Position numbers and translations under genes: made by a program. DNA of 64,000 nucleotides, from assembly GCF_014305155.1 (NCBI RefSeq), contig NZ_JACRUK010000005.1, forward strand, positions 62,001-126,000, in the 5' to 3' direction. The DNA comes from Flavobacterium muglaense. GTDB lineage: Bacteria; Bacteroidota; Bacteroidia; Flavobacteriales; Flavobacteriaceae. Position 1 is the first letter of the stretch, and the number at the start of each line of letters is the position of its first letter. The notes below the pieces were generated by a model. It made no database searches, was not told the origin of the DNA, and saw only the letters and a list, made by a program, of their open reading frames with translations. Below are positions 9,236 through 18,518 of the stretch, piece by piece.

Positions 9236-9880
9236 ATGGATAAAATAGCAATCGTAGGAGCTGGGGGGTTTGGTCGGGAAGTCAAATTTTTAATCGATCA
9301 AATTAATATTGAAAAAAACAAGTATGAGTTTGTTGGGTTTTTTGATGATGGTCTTGTTAAAGGGGATATCGTAAATGGCTTTCCAGTGTTAGGTAAGGTA
9401 AGTGATATTAATAATTTGAATGAAAGTACAGCTATAGTAATTGCAGTAGCAATTCCTCAAATTAGAAAAGATATCTATAATAAAATAAGTAATAGTTTTG
9501 CTTATTTTCCTACTTTAATTCATCCGAATGTAATAATAGGTACTGATTTTGTGACTGTAGGTAAAGGTTCGATTATTTGTGCTTCTACAATTATTACTGT
9601 TAATATAAATATAGGTGAATTTGTGATTTTGAATTTGCAATGTACAGTAGGACATGATACTATTATAAAAGATTTTTGCTCTTTTATGCCATCTGTTAAT
9701 GTCTCAGGTGAAGTGATAATTGAAGAATGTGTTTATGTAGGTACAGGGGCAAAGATCATTAATTTGTTAAATATTGGTAAAAACACTATTGTTGGTTCCG
9801 GTGCTGTAGTTGCTAAATCACTTCCAGGAAATTGCACTGCAGTAGGTATTCCTGCAAAACCAATAAAGTTTCATGAGTAA
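9236..9880 (+). CDS. PglD/NeuD-family sugar O/N-acetyltransferase
   Basis: A 214-residue protein with an N-terminal nucleotide-sugar binding domain (GAGGFGRE at 8-15) and a C-terminal left-handed beta helix made of hexapeptide repeats from about residue 95 to 205. VGHD at 138-141 supplies the likely catalytic histidine. PglD acetylates the 4-amino group of UDP-4-amino-sugars; NeuD relatives acetylate sialic acids. The position between PglC- and PglE-like genes favours the PglD role. It begins 2 bases after the previous stop and overlaps the next gene by 8 bases. Confidence 0.85.
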   Translation: MDKIAIVGAGGFGREVKFLIDQINIEKNKYEFVGFFDDGLVKGDIVNGFPVLGKVSDINNLNESTAIVIAVAIPQIRKDIYNKISNSFAYFPTLIHPNVIIGTDFVTVGKGSIICASTIITVNINIGEFVILNLQCTVGHDTIIKDFCSFMPSVNVSGEVIIEECVYVGTGAKIINLLNIGKNTIVGSGAVVAKSLPGNCTAVGIPAKPIKFHE

Positions 9881-11039
9881 TAAAAATTATATGAATAACA
9901 CAAAAATATGGCTTTCGTCTCCACATATGGGAGGATCCGAGCAAAAATTTGTTAAAGAGGCATTTGATGCCAATTGGGTTGCTCCATTAGGGCCTAATGT
10001 AAATGGTTTAGAAACTGATTTAGAAAATTATTTAGGGAATAGTGCACATGTTGGAGCATTAAGTTCAGGTACAGCTGCAATACATTTAGGATTAATTCTA
10101 CTTGGTGTGCAAGCAGGTGATGAGGTGATATGTCAGAGCATGACTTTTTCTGCTTCAGCTAATCCAATTTTGTACCTTGGCGCTACTCCTGTTTTCATTG
10201 ATAGTGAAGATGAAACTTGGAATATCTGTCCAATAGCTTTAGAGGAAGCTATTATCGATAGGATTGCGAAAGGTAAAAAGCCAAAAGCTATAATAGCAGT
10301 TCATTTATATGGAGTGCCATATAAGATTGAGGCTGTTAAGGCTATTTCAGAGAAACATGGAATTCCAGTTTTAGAAGATAGTGCTGAGGCATTAGGAAGT
10401 AGCTATAAAGGACAAAAGTGTGGTACTTTTGGCGACATAGGAGTTTTGTCATTTAATGGTAATAAAATTATTACTACTTCAGGGGGTGGTGCAATAGTTA
10501 CTAAATCGAAGGAATTGAAAGATAGAGCGGTGTTTTTTGCTACACAATCTAGAGATAACGCGCCACATTATCAACATAGTGAGATAGGGTATAATTATAG
10601 AATGAGCAATATTTGTGCTGGAATTGGTCGAGGGCAAATGCAAGTTTTAGACGATCATGTTGCCTTGCGAAGATCAATGAATGATTTCTACGTAGCTTTA
10701 TTCAAAGATATTCCAAGTGTAACCGTTTTTATTTCACCTAATGAAGATTATTATGCTAATTATTGGTTAAGTGCTATAGTAATAGAACCGAATAAAGCAC
10801 TTGGAATTGATAGGGAAAGTTTACGTTTGGCTTTTGAAGATGTAAACATTGAATCTCGACCTTTATGGAAGCCTATGCATTTACAGCCTGTTTTTGCTAA
10901 ATATCCTTATTATGGAACTAAAGTAGCTGAAAATTTGTTTGATAATGGTTTGTGCTTGCCTTCGGGTTCAAATTTAACAGATGAAGATCGGGAAAGAATA
11001 GCTAATGCTGTTACTTCTTTTTTTGGAGTAAAAAAATAG
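9873..11039 (+). CDS. PglE-like UDP-4-keto-sugar aminotransferase (DegT family)
   Basis: A 388-residue PLP-dependent enzyme. Visible motifs are SSPHMGGSEQKFV near 15-27, SSGTAAIHL at 64-72, EDSAEALGS at 168-176 and the PLP lysine Lys198 in SFNGNKIITTSGGG. The layout matches PglE/LegC-type aminotransferases, which convert the UDP-4-keto-6-deoxy sugar made by a 4,6-dehydratase (candidate at 15165-17132) to the 4-amino sugar that PglD acetylates. The first ATG overlaps the PglD-like gene by 8 bases; a second ATG at 9891 is also possible. Confidence 0.9.
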   Translation: MSNKNYMNNTKIWLSSPHMGGSEQKFVKEAFDANWVAPLGPNVNGLETDLENYLGNSAHVGALSSGTAAIHLGLILLGVQAGDEVICQSMTFSASANPILYLGATPVFIDSEDETWNICPIALEEAIIDRIAKGKKPKAIIAVHLYGVPYKIEAVKAISEKHGIPVLEDSAEALGSSYKGQKCGTFGDIGVLSFNGNKIITTSGGGAIVTKSKELKDRAVFFATQSRDNAPHYQHSEIGYNYRMSNICAGIGRGQMQVLDDHVALRRSMNDFYVALFKDIPSVTVFISPNEDYYANYWLSAIVIEPNKALGIDRESLRLAFEDVNIESRPLWKPMHLQPVFAKYPYYGTKVAENLFDNGLCLPSGSNLTDEDRERIANAVTSFFGVKK

Positions 11040-11047
11040 TAAATCAT

Positions 11048-11596
11048 ATGAATATTGAAACCAGTGAAATTAAAGATTTGGTAATTCTTACTCCAGATGT
11101 ATTTGAAGATGAAAGAGGCTTTTTTTTTGAATCCTTTAATAAAAGTAAATTAAGTGATTTAGGAATTAATTTATCTTTCATTCAAGATAATCAATCTTTT
11201 TCAAAGCAAGGTGTTTTGAGAGGACTACATTATCAAAACCCACCTTTCGCACAAACAAAATTAGTTCGAGTTTTGCATGGTGAGATACTTGATGTTGCGG
11301 TAGATTTAAGAAAAGATTCGCCTACATTTGGGAAATCTTTTAGTATTTATCTTACAGCTGGGAATAGAAAGCAATTATTAATACCCCAAGGTTTTGCACA
11401 TGGTTTTTCGGTAATAAGTGACTCTGCAATTGTGATGTATAAATGTGATAATTGTTATGATAGAGAAAGTGAAGGAGGTATTCGTTTTGATGATAAGACT
11501 TTGAATATAGATTGGGGTATTAATTTAAATGAAGCCATTATTTCAGGAAAAGATCTTGTTTTGCCTAGTTTTGAAAATTGCAATAGTAAGTTTTAA
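11048..11596 (+). CDS. rfbC: dTDP-4-dehydrorhamnose 3,5-epimerase
   Basis: A 182-residue cupin enzyme, the usual length for RmlC. It shows the family's DERGFFFESF near 21-30, QDNQSFSKQGVLRGLHYQ at 46-63 with the catalytic His61, and IPQGFAHGF near 113-121. It epimerises dTDP-4-keto-6-deoxyglucose at C3 and C5, the third step toward dTDP-L-rhamnose in the cytoplasm. It starts 8 bases after the PglE-like gene and overlaps rfbD by one base (TAATG), so the two are translationally coupled. Confidence 0.95.
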   Translation: MNIETSEIKDLVILTPDVFEDERGFFFESFNKSKLSDLGINLSFIQDNQSFSKQGVLRGLHYQNPPFAQTKLVRVLHGEILDVAVDLRKDSPTFGKSFSIYLTAGNRKQLLIPQGFAHGFSVISDSAIVMYKCDNCYDRESEGGIRFDDKTLNIDWGINLNEAIISGKDLVLPSFENCNSKF

Positions 11597-12453
11597 TGCA
11601 AAAATTTTTAGTAACAGGAGCTACAGGACAATTAGGTTTGGAATTAAAAGTATTATCTGTCAATTATCCGCAATACGAATGGGTTTTTGCAGATAGGACA
11701 CAAGTTTCATTAGACAACTTGTCTGTATTGAAAAGTCAATTGGAAGCTATCCAACCAAACATTATATTGAATTGTGGAGCATACACGGCAGTGGATAAAG
11801 CGGAATCGGAAACGGAATTAGCTGATCTTGTCAATCATCAAGCTGTTGCAGTGCTTGCTACCTTTGCAAAAGAACATGGGGTGAAGTTGATACACATTTC
11901 GACCGATTACGTTTTTGATGGAACGTCGTCAACTGCGTTGAATGAAGAAGCTATTACCAATCCGATCAATGTATATGGCGCTACGAAACGCGCAGGAGAG
12001 TTAGCTGCTTTGATGTTTAATACAGATGTTTTAATTCTTAGAACGTCATGGGTGTACAGTCGTTTTGGGAATAATTTTGTTAAAACAATGCAACGTCTAC
12101 TGCATGAACGTGATTCATTAGGCGTGGTGAATGATCAAATAGGATCACCTACCTACGCTGCTGATTTGGCGCAAGCCATGATGGACATCGTATCAGCGAA
12201 AGAATGGATTCCTGGAATTTACCATTATTCGAATGAAGGAGCCATCAGTTGGTACGAATTTGTATTGGCGATACAAGAAACTACTGGAGATAGTTGTAAA
12301 GTAAGTGGTATACCCTCTTCATCGTATCCAACGCCTGCTGCGAGACCTGCTTTTTCATTATTGGATAAAACTAAGATTAAAGAGGTTTACGGTATTACTG
12401 TGCCGCATTATAAAGAGAGTTTGAAAAAATGTTTAATGTTTAAAATTGTTTAA
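11596..12453 (+). CDS. rfbD: dTDP-4-dehydrorhamnose reductase
   Basis: A 285-residue short-chain dehydrogenase/reductase. The NAD(P) binding glycine motif TGATGQLG is at 7-14, HISTDYVFDG follows near 96-105 and YGATKRAGE supplies the YxxxK catalytic pair. It reduces the 4-keto group to give dTDP-L-rhamnose, the last step of the pathway. Base composition becomes visibly less AT-rich here than in the glycosyltransferase genes upstream, as often seen for the conserved rhamnose genes. Confidence 0.95.
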   Translation: MQKFLVTGATGQLGLELKVLSVNYPQYEWVFADRTQVSLDNLSVLKSQLEAIQPNIILNCGAYTAVDKAESETELADLVNHQAVAVLATFAKEHGVKLIHISTDYVFDGTSSTALNEEAITNPINVYGATKRAGELAALMFNTDVLILRTSWVYSRFGNNFVKTMQRLLHERDSLGVVNDQIGSPTYAADLAQAMMDIVSAKEWIPGIYHYSNEGAISWYEFVLAIQETTGDSCKVSGIPSSSYPTPAARPAFSLLDKTKIKEVYGITVPHYKESLKKCLMFKIV

Positions 12454-12513
12454 CAGTTCTCAAGACAATTTTATAAATTTACTCGGGCTGACGAATATAA
12501 AAATAATATATAA

Positions 12514-13563
12514 ATGAAAAAAATAGTAATCACAGGAGGTGCCGGATTTATAGGTTCTCATGTGGTACGCCTTTTTGTGAAAAAATATCCTGAATACCAA
12601 ATATTCAATTTGGATGCTTTGACTTATGCAGGTAATCTGGAAAATATCACTGATATTGAAAACGAACCGAATTATACTTTTGTAAAAGGAGATATTGTAG
12701 ATGCTGCTTTTATTGATGCCTTGTTTGCGGAACATCAGTTTGATGGGGTTTTGCACCTAGCTGCAGAGTCGCATGTGGATCGTTCTATTACAGATCCGTT
12801 ATCATTTGTGAAAACAAACGTGATAGGTACCATGAATTTATTGAATGCTGCCAAAACGATTTGGAAAGATGATATGGAAGGAAAACGTTTCTACCATATC
12901 AGTACTGATGAGGTGTATGGAAGTTTAGGTGCTGAAGGCTTGTTTACTGAAACTACAGCCTACGATCCTAATTCACCGTATTCGGCATCCAAAGCCAGTT
13001 CTGACCATTTTGTACGTGCGTATGGAGAGACTTATGGTTTGCCTTATGTTTTGACCAATTGCTCTAATAACTACGGACCTTTTCACTTTCCTGAAAAATT
13101 GATTCCGCTATTCATTAATAATATTATTCAAAATAAACCTTTACCTGTTTACGGGAATGGTAAATATACGCGTGACTGGTTATTTGTAGAAGATCATGCC
13201 GTTGCTATTGATTTGGTTTTTCATGAAGGGGTAAATCACGATACCTACAACATTGGAGGCTTTAATGAATGGCAAAATATTGATTTGGTAAAACTACTTT
13301 GCAAAATCATGGATGAGAAATTAGGTCGCGAAGCAGGCACGTCAGAACAATTGATTTCGTATGTGAAAGACCGTCCAGGTCACGATTTACGGTATGCTAT
13401 CGATGCCAATAAAATCAATAAAGAACTAGGGTGGAAGCCTTCGGTTACTTTTGAGGAAGGCTTAGAGAAAACAGTGAATTGGTATTTGGATAATCAAACT
13501 TGGTTGAATAATATCACGAGTGGGGAGTATGCAACGTATTATGAGAAACAATACGCGAATTGA
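12514..13563 (+). CDS. rfbB: dTDP-glucose 4,6-dehydratase
   Basis: A 349-residue extended short-chain dehydrogenase with [10 protein letters not shown] at 6-15, [10 protein letters not shown] near 83-92, [10 protein letters not shown] near 129-138 and the YSASK catalytic motif. It converts dTDP-glucose to dTDP-4-keto-6-deoxyglucose, the second step of dTDP-rhamnose synthesis. It lies 60 bases after rfbD. It is separated from rfbA by a 554-base non-coding region with a gene remnant, which interrupts an otherwise compact rhamnose operon. Confidence 0.96.
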   Translation: MKKIVITGGAGFIGSHVVRLFVKKYPEYQIFNLDALTYAGNLENITDIENEPNYTFVKGDIVDAAFIDALFAEHQFDGVLHLAAESHVDRSITDPLSFVKTNVIGTMNLLNAAKTIWKDDMEGKRFYHISTDEVYGSLGAEGLFTETTAYDPNSPYSASKASSDHFVRAYGETYGLPYVLTNCSNNYGPFHFPEKLIPLFINNIIQNKPLPVYGNGKYTRDWLFVEDHAVAIDLVFHEGVNHDTYNIGGFNEWQNIDLVKLLCKIMDEKLGREAGTSEQLISYVKDRPGHDLRYAIDANKINKELGWKPSVTFEEGLEKTVNWYLDNQTWLNNITSGEYATYYEKQYAN

Positions 13564-13915
13564 AAACGAATTTAAGTCGAATTTCACTAATGGATTCGAG
13601 CAATTAAATACTTTAAAAAGAAGAGCTATTTGGTGTTATTGAGACTTGTATTAAAGTGAGGATTACTTATTTGTAAGGATATGATTTTCTTTTTGCTTGA
13701 TCAAAAAAGAAACATAAAAATTAAGTCTCCACATCCTCGTCGGTCAAATTTATTTTCGAATATTAAAAGAAAAAAACTCGGACTACGTACTCAAACACCT
13801 TTTCTTTTTGCGCATTCTTCAAATATTTGACACTCGACTGCGTATGTTAAGGACGGTTAGTTCTCGCAAATAATAGCAATTTGGATTACTTTTAAAATCG
13901 CAAAACTTCAATTAA
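13564..13915. other. Intergenic region between rfbB and the GxxExxY remnant, no gene seen
   Basis: No open frame with coding character was found. The stretch 13680-13870 contains several A/T runs and half-palindromes (for example TTTGCTTGATCAAA around 13695-13708) in a pattern that suggests a degenerate intergenic repeat or an old insertion. No exact second copy is present in the window. The rhamnose operon is split here. Confidence 0.45.
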
Positions 13916-14103
13916 TATCGCTTTATTTGCTGTGATGCAATTACTGTAGAGATAAAAGTAGTATCACAAATACGAGTTGCATTTTATGCACAGTTGACCA
14001 ATTATTTAAAATGTACAAAAATGGAACTGGGTATGTTAATAATTTTGGCGCAGCTTCATTAAGCTATAGAATAATGGTTAATTTTAGAAATTCGAATTAC
14101 TAA
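13916..14103 (+). pseudogene. Remnant of a GxxExxY-family protein gene (C-terminal part, frameshifted)
   Basis: Reading from 13916 gives YRFICCDAITVEIK followed by AQLTNYLKCTKMELGM. This resembles the C-terminal half of GxxExxY proteins, which read roughly YRiDLLVedkviVEiKsve...hyaQLlTYLKltglkLGLLINF. At about 14036-14044 the frame shifts. Restoring one A in the run ATAATTTT would give GMLINFGAASL, after which the frame continues SYRIMVNF and ends at TAA 14101-14103. The N-terminal half with the GxxExxY motif is missing. It is therefore a truncated, broken gene. The function of the family is not firmly known. Confidence 0.6.
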
Positions 14104-14117
14104 TAACAAAATAAACT

Positions 14118-14987
14118 ATGAAAGGAATTATATTAGCAGGTGGTTCAGGAACACGATTGCATCCGCTGACATTAGCGATGAGTAAGCAAATGATGCCCGT
14201 GTATGACAAACCTATGATATACTATCCGTTATCTACATTAATGATGGCAGGGATCAATGAAATTTTGATCATTTCAACGCCTCACGATTTGCCTAATTTT
14301 AAAAAATTATTAGGAGACGGTTTGGCAATCGGCTGTAAATTCAGTTATGCAGAGCAAGCTATTCCTAATGGTTTAGCTCAAGCTTTTGTAATTGGAGAAG
14401 AATTTATAGGTAAGGATGATGTAGCTTTGGTATTAGGAGATAATATTTTTTTTGGAGCTAATATGCAGGAGTTGCTTCGATCGAATACAAAACCGCAAGG
14501 CGGAGTGGTTTTTGCGTACCATGTTTCAGACCCGGAACGTTATGGTGTGGTAGAATTTGATAATGAATTCAAAGCACTTTCTATTGAAGAAAAACCATTA
14601 GAACCAAAATCAAATTATGCCGTTCCAGGTTTGTATTTTTATGACAATTCAGTAGTTGAAATTGCCAAGAATATTAAACCAAGTCCGCGTGGCGAGTATG
14701 AAATCACCGATGTGAACAAAGTCTATTTGGAACAAGGGAATCTGAAAGTAGGTATTTTAAGTAGAGGTACCGCTTGGTTAGATACGGGAACATTCAACAG
14801 TTTGATGCAAGCGGGACAGTTTGTTCAAGTATTGGAAGAACGTCAAGGTTTAAAAGTGGGATGTATTGAAGAGATTGCTTGGAGACAAGGCTTTATAACA
14901 GAACAACAATTAAGAGATTTAGCTGAGCCTTTAAAAAAATCAGGTTATGGGGAGTACCTACTAGGGTTAATAAAACAGAAGTTTTAA
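14118..14987 (+). CDS. rfbA: Glucose-1-phosphate thymidylyltransferase
   Basis: A 289-residue nucleotidyltransferase of typical RmlA length. The signature [13 protein letters not shown] is at 6-18, followed by [27 protein letters not shown] near 108-116 and [15 protein letters not shown] near 195-209. It makes dTDP-glucose from dTTP and glucose-1-phosphate, the first step of dTDP-L-rhamnose synthesis, and is normally inhibited by the end product. It is cut off from rfbCDB by the region at 13564-14117, and no promoter was clear just upstream. Confidence 0.96.
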   Translation: MKGIILAGGSGTRLHPLTLAMSKQMMPVYDKPMIYYPLSTLMMAGINEILIISTPHDLPNFKKLLGDGLAIGCKFSYAEQAIPNGLAQAFVIGEEFIGKDDVALVLGDNIFFGANMQELLRSNTKPQGGVVFAYHVSDPERYGVVEFDNEFKALSIEEKPLEPKSNYAVPGLYFYDNSVVEIAKNIKPSPRGEYEITDVNKVYLEQGNLKVGILSRGTAWLDTGTFNSLMQAGQFVQVLEERQGLKVGCIEEIAWRQGFITEQQLRDLAEPLKKSGYGEYLLGLIKQKF

Positions 14988-15115
14988 ACTTTAGAATAGG
15001 CTAAGGTTAGGTGATATGTGTTTTATGGAGTTTTAACTAAGGTAAATTCTGCTATAATAACTTCTCGTATTGGTTATCTTAAAAACAAAATTATTTTTTT
15101 TGATACAAATAATTG

Positions 15116-15123
15116 TATTTTTG
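15116..15123 (+). promoter_or_regulatory. Candidate -7 box upstream of the PglF/CapD-like gene
   Basis: TATTTTTG matches the Bacteroidota consensus TAnnTTTG. The nearest TTTG is only about 13 bases upstream, shorter than the usual spacing, so the -33 element is not convincing. The 177-base gap after rfbA makes a promoter here reasonable. Confidence 0.3.
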
Positions 15124-15164
15124 ACTCAGTAAAAATTAAACATTAAAAAAAAACATATTCTATT

Positions 15165-17132
15165 TTGAACACAGACGAAAATCCGAAGCTAGGCAACATT
15201 ATCGCTAGTTTTTTTTCAAGAACAAATCATAAGATCAACATCCATAATATGAGCTATTTGCCACGATGGATTATTGTTTTTATGGATTTAGTTGTTTTAG
15301 TTATAGCGTTTATATTTACCAAATTAATTTTTAATGGTACCGGTTTGCCGTATATCATTGTTCCCAATAAGCTCCTTTTTTTAGTTGCTTTTTTTGGTGT
15401 CAATGTATTTTTCTTTTGGTTGTTTAGAACCTATTCAGGGATCATTAGGCATTCCTCTTATATCGATGCCTTGAAACTTTTATTTTCTCAAATATCAGTT
15501 TTAGTGGTTTTTTTAGTGGCTAATTTTGGTTTTTCATTATATTTTGGTTATAAAGCTTTTTTAAATACAGCCCTGTTTATTAACATGCTACTTGCTTTTT
15601 GTGGGTTGTTTTTGTACCGAGTAGTGATCAAGCAAACCTTTGAAAGGTATTTTGCCGAAACGAATAAAGTAGAGTTAACAAGAACTTTAATCTATGGTAC
15701 AGATGCCAATGCTATTTCGGTAGCAAAAGCGCTGAAGTTAGAAACGCCTCCTCGTTTTAAAATTGTAGGATTTGTAGATAAAAACAATCAGAATTCTTCC
15801 AAACGAATGTTGGACTTACCCATATTTGTTCAAAAGAAAAAATTACCTGTTTTAATGCGCTCTATAGGCACTCAAGGGGTTATTATTGCAGACAAGAGTA
15901 TGTCAAAAAAAGAACGACTGACTATTGTAGACCAATGTCTAGAGTTCAATTATAAAGTATATATGGTGCCTTTGATTACGGATTGGGAAAACCAAAAAGA
16001 AATCTCTCAAAAGGTAAAAAACATTCAGATTGAAGATTTATTAGAAAGAAAACCCATTGTTTTAGACAATAAAGGAATTACGAAACAGCTCAAGGATAAA
16101 ACCGTTTTGATTACTGGTGCTGCGGGTTCTATTGGTAGTGAAATCGTGAGACAAGTGCTGCTTTTTAATCCAAAAACGGTATTGGTTTTGGATCAAGCCG
16201 AAACGCCTTTGCACCATTTGTACCTAGAAATGGAAAAAAGTGAGTTCAATTCTAAGATTATTACGATCGTAGGTGATGTAAGGAACAAGGAAGCAATGAA
16301 TAATGTGTTTAGTACCTATTTGCCTCAAGTTGTTTTTCATGCTGCTGCTTACAAGCACGTGCCTTTGATGGAAGAAAATCCATCGCAAGCAATCTTAACC
16401 AATATTGGGGGTACTAAAATTCTGGCCGACTTGTCGTGTCAATACCAAGTGAAGAAATTTGTAATGGTGTCTACTGATAAAGCAGTTAATCCTAGCAATG
16501 TAATGGGTGCTAGTAAAAGAATTGCCGAGAAATATGTGCAGTCATTGCAATTGAGAAGCCAAGAGCTAAATGAATTAAAAGCCACCAAATTTATTACAAC
16601 ACGTTTCGGAAACGTATTGGGCTCGAATGGATCAGTAGTGCCTTTGTTTACCAAACAAATTGCCGAGGGTGGACCTGTAACAATCACGCACCCCGATATT
16701 ATTCGCTATTTTATGACGATTCCAGAGGCTTGTCAGCTAGTGTTAGAAGCTGGAGCAATGGGTAACGGAGGGGAGATTTATATTTTTGACATGGGGAAAC
16801 CAGTTAAGATTATTGATTTGGCCAAGAAAATGATCAAGTTAGCTGGATTTGTGCCGGATAGAGATATCATGATTAAAATTGTAGGCCTACGTCCAGGTGA
16901 AAAATTATACGAAGAATTGTTAAACGATACTTCAAAAACGATTCCAACCTATCACGATAAAATTATGATAGCCGAAGAAATTCAGGATGAATATGAAGTA
17001 TTGCATTTTGATATTAATGAGTTAATCCAAATAGCAAACAATTTCAACAACGAACAAGTTGTAGCCAAAATGAAAAAAATAGTTCCAGAATTTAAAAGCA
17101 TGAATTCGGAATTTCAATTATTGGATAAATAG
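15165..17132 (+). CDS. Membrane nucleotide-sugar 4,6-dehydratase (PglF/CapD/WbpM-like)
   Basis: A 655-residue protein with four membrane helices in the first 165 residues, a CoA-binding-like Rossmann domain (about 175-290) and a C-terminal dehydratase domain. The latter starts with KTVLITGAAGSIGSE near 308-322 and contains STDKAVNPSNVMGASKR, the CapD/PglF form in which Met replaces the Tyr of YxxxK. The expected reaction is UDP-GlcNAc to UDP-4-keto-6-deoxy-GlcNAc, feeding the PglE/PglD-like enzymes at 9236-11039. The start shown is TTG; an in-frame ATG at 15249, just before the first helix, is a plausible alternative. A strong terminator follows. Confidence 0.92.
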   Translation: MNTDENPKLGNIIASFFSRTNHKINIHNMSYLPRWIIVFMDLVVLVIAFIFTKLIFNGTGLPYIIVPNKLLFLVAFFGVNVFFFWLFRTYSGIIRHSSYIDALKLLFSQISVLVVFLVANFGFSLYFGYKAFLNTALFINMLLAFCGLFLYRVVIKQTFERYFAETNKVELTRTLIYGTDANAISVAKALKLETPPRFKIVGFVDKNNQNSSKRMLDLPIFVQKKKLPVLMRSIGTQGVIIADKSMSKKERLTIVDQCLEFNYKVYMVPLITDWENQKEISQKVKNIQIEDLLERKPIVLDNKGITKQLKDKTVLITGAAGSIGSEIVRQVLLFNPKTVLVLDQAETPLHHLYLEMEKSEFNSKIITIVGDVRNKEAMNNVFSTYLPQVVFHAAAYKHVPLMEENPSQAILTNIGGTKILADLSCQYQVKKFVMVSTDKAVNPSNVMGASKRIAEKYVQSLQLRSQELNELKATKFITTRFGNVLGSNGSVVPLFTKQIAEGGPVTITHPDIIRYFMTIPEACQLVLEAGAMGNGGEIYIFDMGKPVKIIDLAKKMIKLAGFVPDRDIMIKIVGLRPGEKLYEELLNDTSKTIPTYHDKIMIAEEIQDEYEVLHFDINELIQIANNFNNEQVVAKMKKIVPEFKSMNSEFQLLDK

Positions 17133-17163
17133 TTAATTTTCATTAATGTAACTAATAGTAAAC

Positions 17164-17197
17164 AAAAAACACAAAGATTCTCTTTGTGTTTTTTGTT
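17164..17197 (+). terminator. Rho-independent terminator after the PglF/CapD-like gene
   Basis: A 14-bp perfect stem AAAAAACACAAAGA / TCTTTGTGTTTTTT (17164-17177 with 17181-17194) closes a 3-base loop and has its own T run. It lies 32 bases after the stop codon and marks the end of the sugar-nucleotide synthesis block. Confidence 0.8.
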
Positions 17198-17275
17198 TTA
17201 GTAAAAAGGGGTTTATTTCTCAAAATTCATTAATTTAGAAAATTGTATTACCCTGCAGCGCTTTAAATACCACCA

Positions 17276-18142
17276 ATGAATAGCCAAAAAAACAATGCCA
17301 ATTGGTTGTTTGAAATAACACCCAAAAATAATTTCTTCACGCTCAATCTTAAAGAGGTTTGGCAATACCGAGACTTGCTTACACTTTTTGTCAAGCGAGA
17401 TGTGGTTACGGTTTACAAACAAACTGTTTTAGGGCCACTTTGGTATTTAATTCAGCCTTTGTTTACTTCGATTACCTTTACGATTATTTTTAATAATTTG
17501 GCAGGCATCTCTACTGGATCCGTTCCGCCTTTCTTGTTTAACTTAGCAGGAATTACTATTTGGAATTATTTTACGGCTTGCTTTACTGGTACTTCAAACA
17601 CTTTTGGTGCCAATGCAGGAATTTTTGGAAAAGTATATTTCCCTAGGATCATCGTCCCTATTTCTATTGTAATCTCTAATTTATTGAAATTCGGAATCCA
17701 ATTTTTTATTTTCATTGCTTTTTATATTTACTATTATTTACAAGGAGCTCCAATAGGGTTGAGTATTTGGAGTCTGGGTTTTCCTGTTTTGGTTGTTCTA
17801 ATGGGCGTTTTAGGACTCGGTTTGGGGATGATTATTTCCTCAATGGTTACAAAATACAGAGATTTTAGTTACTTAATAGGTTTCGGAATTCAATTATTGA
17901 TGTACATCTCGGCGGTAGTGTATCCCATGGCTTTAGTACAAGAAAAAATGCCCGAATACGCTTGGATTATAAAATACAATCCCTTGGCTTACATCATAGA
18001 ATCTACTCGTTTTATGTTGTTGAGTGTAGGTAGTATTTCTGTTTTAGGATTGCTTTATACAGCAGTGGTAACGGTGGTTTTATTTTTAGTAGGCATATTG
18101 GTTTTTAATAATACTGAGAAGAGTTTTATAGATACGGTTTAA
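17276..18142 (+). CDS. wzm: Polysaccharide ABC transporter permease (Wzm/ABC-2 type)
   Basis: A 288-residue inner-membrane protein with six hydrophobic helices. The N-terminal amphipathic LWQYRDLLTLFVKRDVVTVYKQTVLGPLWYLIQP-like region (written here in part as LKEVWQYRDLLTLF and KQTVLGPLWYLIQP) is typical of Wzm/TagG permeases. It pairs with the Wzt-like ATPase at 18519-19781 to export a lipid-linked finished glycan across the inner membrane. The two genes are separated by an unusual 376-base non-coding segment instead of being adjacent. Confidence 0.9.
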   Translation: MNSQKNNANWLFEITPKNNFFTLNLKEVWQYRDLLTLFVKRDVVTVYKQTVLGPLWYLIQPLFTSITFTIIFNNLAGISTGSVPPFLFNLAGITIWNYFTACFTGTSNTFGANAGIFGKVYFPRIIVPISIVISNLLKFGIQFFIFIAFYIYYYLQGAPIGLSIWSLGFPVLVVLMGVLGLGLGMIISSMVTKYRDFSYLIGFGIQLLMYISAVVYPMALVQEKMPEYAWIIKYNPLAYIIESTRFMLLSVGSISVLGLLYTAVVTVVLFLVGILVFNNTEKSFIDTV

Positions 18143-18518
18143 ATTCCTCCCCCCGGCCCCCTCCGAAGGAAGGGGAGTCGCTGCGGAGTCTTTGTCATGA
18201 CAAAGAGTACTAACGAATAAAAAAAATAAAGTAGCATCTGCTGTCAATAAAATGTGACTCAGAATGCGAAGCAGTATCTAAGTTTTAGCTAATTCTGTTT
18301 ACGTGAGGAGTGAGAAGGTAATTCTTGACAAGCGTGGAACGATTTAAATTATAGTATTTTTAATAAATGAATTTATTTCTGAGTTTCCTTTTATATGGGA
18401 CTCAGGGATGCGTAGCTGTGGGATGATATTAAGTAATTTTGTGATTTACAAATTGCAAATGTATTTGATTAATAATAGAAAATTAGAGCGAAGGACTTGA
18501 TACAGTCAAAAAATAAAA
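18143..18518. other. Intergenic region between the two ABC exporter genes, with palindromes
   Basis: No gene is seen. At 18145-18190 there is an unusually GC-rich patch with CCCCCTCCGAAGGAAGGGG, which can fold on itself. It is followed by the perfect 16-bp palindrome CTTTGTCATGACAAAG at 18190-18205. An imperfect direct repeat of the form GACTCAGnnATGCGnAGCnGT occurs at 18256-18275 and 18399-18419. The segment looks like one or more mobile intergenic repeats inserted between wzm and wzt. Confidence 0.5.

Noticed and set aside
14988..15000. Short AAGTTTTAAACTT hairpin after rfbA as terminator
   Set aside because: The stem is short and purely AT-rich and has no T tract.
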